DNA of 64,000 bases from Vibrio sp. J1-1 (lineage in GTDB: Bacteria; Pseudomonadota; Gammaproteobacteria; Enterobacterales; Vibrionaceae), in NCBI RefSeq assembly GCF_021728395.1, contig NZ_JAKKCM010000014.1, positions 1 through 64,000 on the forward strand. The letters are read 5' to 3'. Position 1 is the stretch's first letter, and every line of letters starts with the position of its first letter. The translations under genes were made by a program, and so were the position numbers. The notes beneath the pieces are model-generated. The model was not told the DNA's origin. It was given only the letters and a program-made list of their open reading frames with translations, and searched no databases. Of the stretch, positions 63,911-64,000 are shown one piece after another.

Positions 63911-64000
63911 TTACTGATTAAGCAGCTCCATCGACTGCGAAACTATTACCCACTCTTCATTGGTAGGAATAACCAGTACTTTCGCATCAAGTAATTCAGA
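63911..64000 (-). CDS. ackA: Acetate kinase, C-terminal end (runs off the window)
   Basis: The last 29 codons of a leftward gene read SELLDAKVLVIPTNEEWVIV then SQSMELLNQ. The V-L-V-I-P-T-N-E-E-x-V-I stretch is the conserved C-terminal strand of acetate kinase, which makes ATP and acetate from acetyl phosphate. The rest lies beyond position 64000. The short length limits certainty. Confidence 0.75.
   Translation of the reverse strand, partial: SELLDAKVLVIPTNEEWVIVSQSMELLNQ

Overview
The window looks like a piece of a Vibrio genome, most likely from the Harveyi clade and probably the second chromosome. The reasons are the gene content (norRVW, rbsDACBKR, torS/torT, a fatty acid cis/trans isomerase, a second acetate kinase), the gene pairs mgsA-helD-yccS, and moderate GC content with AT-rich spacers. 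The species assignment is inference from content; no database was searched.

Layout. 1-270 is the edge of an IS4-family insertion sequence. 459-10820 holds metabolic and envelope genes: a GNAT acetyltransferase, a delta-9 type fatty acid desaturase, a DcuC-type dicarboxylate transporter, a lemA/M48-protease pair, an OFA-type MFS transporter with a structured leader, and a bacterial FAN1-type nuclease. 10838-21849 is a long leftward block: a YegS lipid kinase, a stand-alone RibD-type deaminase, then a compact operon running from a periplasmic serine-type sulfatase and its radical-SAM maturase into MoxR, DUF58, DUF4381 and three Bat-like genes. A LysR regulator diverges from the sulfatase. 23174-32603 carries cti, the TorS/TorT sensor pair, mgsA and helD. 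32992-37877 has yccS and several small genes, including a small membrane protein behind a near-consensus Fur box, a degraded AraC-type regulator and an orphan cueR. 38090-44112 is a complete ribose operon with two identical palindromic operators. 44589-50676 has a GGDEF-EAL protein and small or secreted proteins. 51079 is tRNA-Gly(TCC). 51339-55686 is the nitric-oxide detoxification locus norR / norVW with three enhancer-like sites and a sigma-54 promoter. 55882-63356 is accessory-looking: a methyltransferase, a glutaredoxin-MauE fusion, a coiled-coil protein, a large Ig/PKD-like lipoprotein and a PagL-like outer membrane protein. The right edge is the C-terminus of an acetate kinase.

How the genes fit together. 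Several loci concern life at the oxic/anoxic boundary: NorRVW removes NO, TorS/TorT senses TMAO, DcuC handles C4-dicarboxylates and AckA makes ATP. Others remodel the envelope: desaturase, Cti, the PagL-like protein, an L,D-transpeptidase-fold protein, M48/LemA. The most unusual assembly is the sulfatase-maturase-MoxR-Bat operon, where tight spacing and overlapping stops and starts suggest that sulfatase maturation and the MoxR/VWA module are expressed together. The most informative regulatory findings are the NorR/sigma-54 array, a Fur box over a small membrane gene, a palindrome over the torT promoter, and leaders of the MFS and yccS genes that could control expression at the RNA level.
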